Assembly (NCBI RefSeq): GCF_020164455.1
Contig: NZ_JAIQWW010000019.1
Span: 1-64,000, forward strand
Reading direction: 5' to 3'
Source: Phyllobacterium chamaecytisi
Lineage (GTDB): Bacteria > Pseudomonadota > Alphaproteobacteria > Rhizobiales > Rhizobiaceae
DNA: 64,000 nucleotides
Shown here one piece after another: positions 62,277 through 64,000 of this stretch. Below the pieces are notes generated by a model. That model did no database searches and was not told the origin of the DNA. It saw only the letters and a list, made by a program, of their open reading frames with translations. The translations under genes were made by a program, and so were the position numbers. How positions within the stretch are numbered: the first letter of the stretch is position 1; every line of letters begins with the position of its first letter.

Positions 62277-62443
62277 GTGAAACCCGGCTGACAGCCGTCC
62301 CCGACTAACTTGCAGCAGTTGTCAAAAGTAGCCGAGATAGTTCAAAACGGCAAGCTTTGAGCTCGGATGCCTGCATTTTTACTTTGCCGTGGTCGGTCTC
62401 TCTAAGTAGTTCGATGTATGCTATTGGCCAAACTACATGGCTA

Positions 62444-63346
62444 TCAGCGCAATGGAATCCACAGCGGGCTCTTCCACGCCTTCAGTTCATCGAGAAAGAC
62501 CAGCAGTTTTGCCGGCAGATACCGACGGGTCGGATAGACCGCATGCACGAAGATCTCCGGCGATGACCAGTCCGGCAGCAGGCGGATGAGTTCGCCGCGT
62601 TTGATCTGCTCGTCGCAATAGGTCGACGGCAAAAGGCCGATCCCGTGGCCACGATAGGTGAACGCGGCGACCGACTGGAAATCCCTGCTCGAGAGCGGTC
62701 CTGACACATGCTGCTTGAGCGATTTGCGTCCGTTGACCAGATGCCATTCCGCCTCATTGTTACGGCCGTTGAGCAGGATGCACTGATGGTCCCTCAAATC
62801 CTCCGGTTTTCCCGGGGCGGTCCGCCCTTCGAGATAGTCCGGTGCCGCGACGACACAGCGGACGCTTTTGCCGATCCTTTGCGTGACGATGGTTGAATCG
62901 CGCAACTCTCCGAAGCGAATGCCGACGTCGACATTCTCCGCAATCAGATCGACGAAGAGGTTTGTGATGAAGAGATCGACCTCGATGCGCGGGTGTCTTT
63001 TCAGGAAAGCGGAGAGAAATTCATAAAATGGTTCCTGCCCCATGAGCACAGGTACCGAGATTTTGAGGAGGCCCTCCGCTTGTTTCTGCGTTTGGGTCAG
63101 AACCTGCTCGGCATCGAATAACTGGCTGAGAGGTTCGCTGCACTGACTGTAGTAGGCACGGCCCTGTAGCGTCAGCGTCAGCTTGCGGGTCGTGCGCTGG
63201 ATCAAGGTGACCCCGAGCTGGTCTTCGAGCGCGGAGACCTTGCGGCTGACGGTCGATACCGGCATCCCGAGCGAGCGGGCCGCGCGGCTGAAGCTTTCGA
63301 ACTGCGCAACCTTCACGAAAACCGCGATGTCATTCAAATCCGTCAT
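62444..63346 (-). CDS. LysR-family transcriptional regulator
   Basis: A 300-residue regulator with an N-terminal winged helix (FVKVAQFESFSRAARSLGMP, VSTVSRKVSALEDQLGVTL) and a periplasmic-binding-type effector domain (about 90-295). It is divergent from the SDR gene at 63471. A perfect 10-base inverted repeat with the T-N11-A form lies between them. It is therefore likely to control the SDR and itself; the molybdenum hydroxylase operon, 167 bases downstream, is another possible target. The CrgA/DhcR-like branch of LysR fits the sequence style. Confidence 0.92.
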   Translation of the reverse strand: MTDLNDIAVFVKVAQFESFSRAARSLGMPVSTVSRKVSALEDQLGVTLIQRTTRKLTLTLQGRAYYSQCSEPLSQLFDAEQVLTQTQKQAEGLLKISVPVLMGQEPFYEFLSAFLKRHPRIEVDLFITNLFVDLIAENVDVGIRFGELRDSTIVTQRIGKSVRCVVAAPDYLEGRTAPGKPEDLRDHQCILLNGRNNEAEWHLVNGRKSLKQHVSGPLSSRDFQSVAAFTYRGHGIGLLPSTYCDEQIKRGELIRLLPDWSSPEIFVHAVYPTRRYLPAKLLVFLDELKAWKSPLWIPLR

Positions 63347-63362
63347 AGACAGATTTTTGCAT

Positions 63363-63396
63363 AGATGGAAAATAGATTCCAGATATTTCCATCTAA
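63363..63396. promoter_or_regulatory. LysR operator candidate
   Basis: TAGATGGAAA (63363-63372) and TTTCCATCTA (63387-63396) are perfect inverted arms with a 14-base spacer that contains a partial third half-site (AGATTCCAGA). It lies between lysR and the SDR gene. Confidence 0.75.
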
Positions 63397-63470
63397 TCGC
63401 GCAATAGGGTCTCAGCCATATTCATCGGCAACAAGCGCAATTGCTGCGCTAGCAACCGATGGAGACTAAA

Positions 63471-64000
63471 ATGCCAACACCTAAAACTGTTATCGTCACG
63501 GGAGCCTCCCAGGGTATCGGAGCAGGCATCGTCAACGCCTTTGCCGAGCGCGGCTACAATGTCGTCGCGACTTCCCGCCAGGTAACCTCTTCAGATGCTT
63601 TCCGGGCTTCAGATCAGATCGCTGTTGTCGATGGCGATATCGGTGATCCCGAGACGGCAAGGCGCGTTGCAGAGACCGCAATCAGCCGGTTCGGCTCGAT
63701 CGATGCCCTCGTCAACAATGCCGGCATCTTCTACACCAAGCCGTTCATCGACTATACGATGGACGATTTCAGAAAGCTGTCCTCGACCAATCTCGAGGGC
63801 TTCATCCACCTGACCCAGCGGGTCGTCAAGCAGATGCTGGCGCAGAAGTCCGGCGGCAGCATCGTCAGTATCACCACGCCATTGATCGATCATCCGATCG
63901 CCGGCCTCTCCGCCTCGGTCCCTATGATGACCAAGGGCGGGATCGACGCGATCTCCAAGAACATCGCAATGGAATATGCAAGCGATGGTATCCGGGTCAA
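63471..64000 (+). CDS. SDR family oxidoreductase, 3' end outside the window
   Basis: The first 176 residues of a short-chain dehydrogenase-like protein, with GGAG upstream of the ATG. It has the cofactor motif VTGASQGIGAGIV near residue 9 and ALVNNAGIFYTKPF near 78. A Ser in SIVSITTP near 130 is present, but the expected YxxxK reads PMMTK, so the catalytic Tyr is missing in the usual position; the Lys remains. It is thus either a divergent SDR with a changed mechanism or a binding protein. It is divergent from LysR, with an operator between. Confidence 0.87.
   Translation, partial: MPTPKTVIVTGASQGIGAGIVNAFAERGYNVVATSRQVTSSDAFRASDQIAVVDGDIGDPETARRVAETAISRFGSIDALVNNAGIFYTKPFIDYTMDDFRKLSSTNLEGFIHLTQRVVKQMLAQKSGGSIVSITTPLIDHPIAGLSASVPMMTKGGIDAISKNIAMEYASDGIRV

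Noticed and set aside
1..64000. tRNA, rRNA, CRISPR arrays, IS elements or prophage
   Set aside because: All gaps were read; no cloverleaf sequence, spaced direct repeats, transposase or phage gene was recognised.

Overview
The window is a chromosomal segment of an alphaproteobacterium of the order Hyphomicrobiales (Rhizobiales), most likely Phyllobacteriaceae/Brucellaceae (a Phyllobacterium-like genome is my best guess). This rests on near-canonical rhizobial rimP-nusA-ylxR-infB-rbfA-truB-rpsO-pnp order, fabA-fabB-fabI divergent from irr, a succinoglycan-type exo gene set, and rhizobial intergenic repeats. No rRNA, tRNA, CRISPR array, insertion sequence or prophage gene was seen.

Layout. 1-2 kb: end of a tripartite tricarboxylate transporter (tctB partial, tctA) and a 54-residue small protein. 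2.4-12.5 kb: translation and RNA-metabolism superoperon, ending in a clear terminator after pnp. 12.5-20 kb: rsmC-like methyltransferase, the fatty-acid operon fabA-fabB-fabI (minus strand), irr, a short DnaB-like ATPase, and a divergent SDR/TetR pair with visible operators. 20-25 kb: an OafA/SGNH acyltransferase behind two membrane-protein genes, a P-loop kinase-like gene and an LpxO-type hydroxylase.

25-50 kb is an exopolysaccharide locus. The genes resembling exoK-exoL-exoA-exoM-exoO-exoP run in the mirror image of the order known from Sinorhizobium meliloti. exoF, exoX, exoY, an exoQ-type polymerase, a flippase, a pyruvyl transferase and an exoU-like transferase are present on both strands. 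The succinyltransferase exoH and the exoW type are not seen. Instead there are two GT4 transferases and a UDP-glucose dehydrogenase, so the polymer is probably a pyruvylated, uronic-acid-containing relative of succinoglycan. Two large acyltransferases and a TylF-type methyltransferase may decorate it. TGC-rich motifs resembling PhaR/AniA sites recur in most intergenic regions of this locus.

51-64 kb is accessory: a D-2-hydroxyacid dehydrogenase, a two-subunit aconitase X behind a ThiF/MoeB-like E1 enzyme, a guanidinium exporter (gdx) with a guanidine-II riboswitch, and an AT-richer 860-residue SIR2-STAND-TPR protein that looks like an anti-phage sensor. The last sits beside two gene remnants that look like an integration scar. 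Then come a molybdenum hydroxylase operon with cytochrome c, a LysR regulator with a palindromic operator, and an SDR running off the end.

The most unusual sequence features are the SIR2-STAND gene with its scar, a family of five approximately 130-150 bp hairpin elements whose stems are conserved by compensatory change and which mostly begin at a stop codon, the repeated TGC motif across the exopolysaccharide promoters, and the guanidine-II riboswitch.
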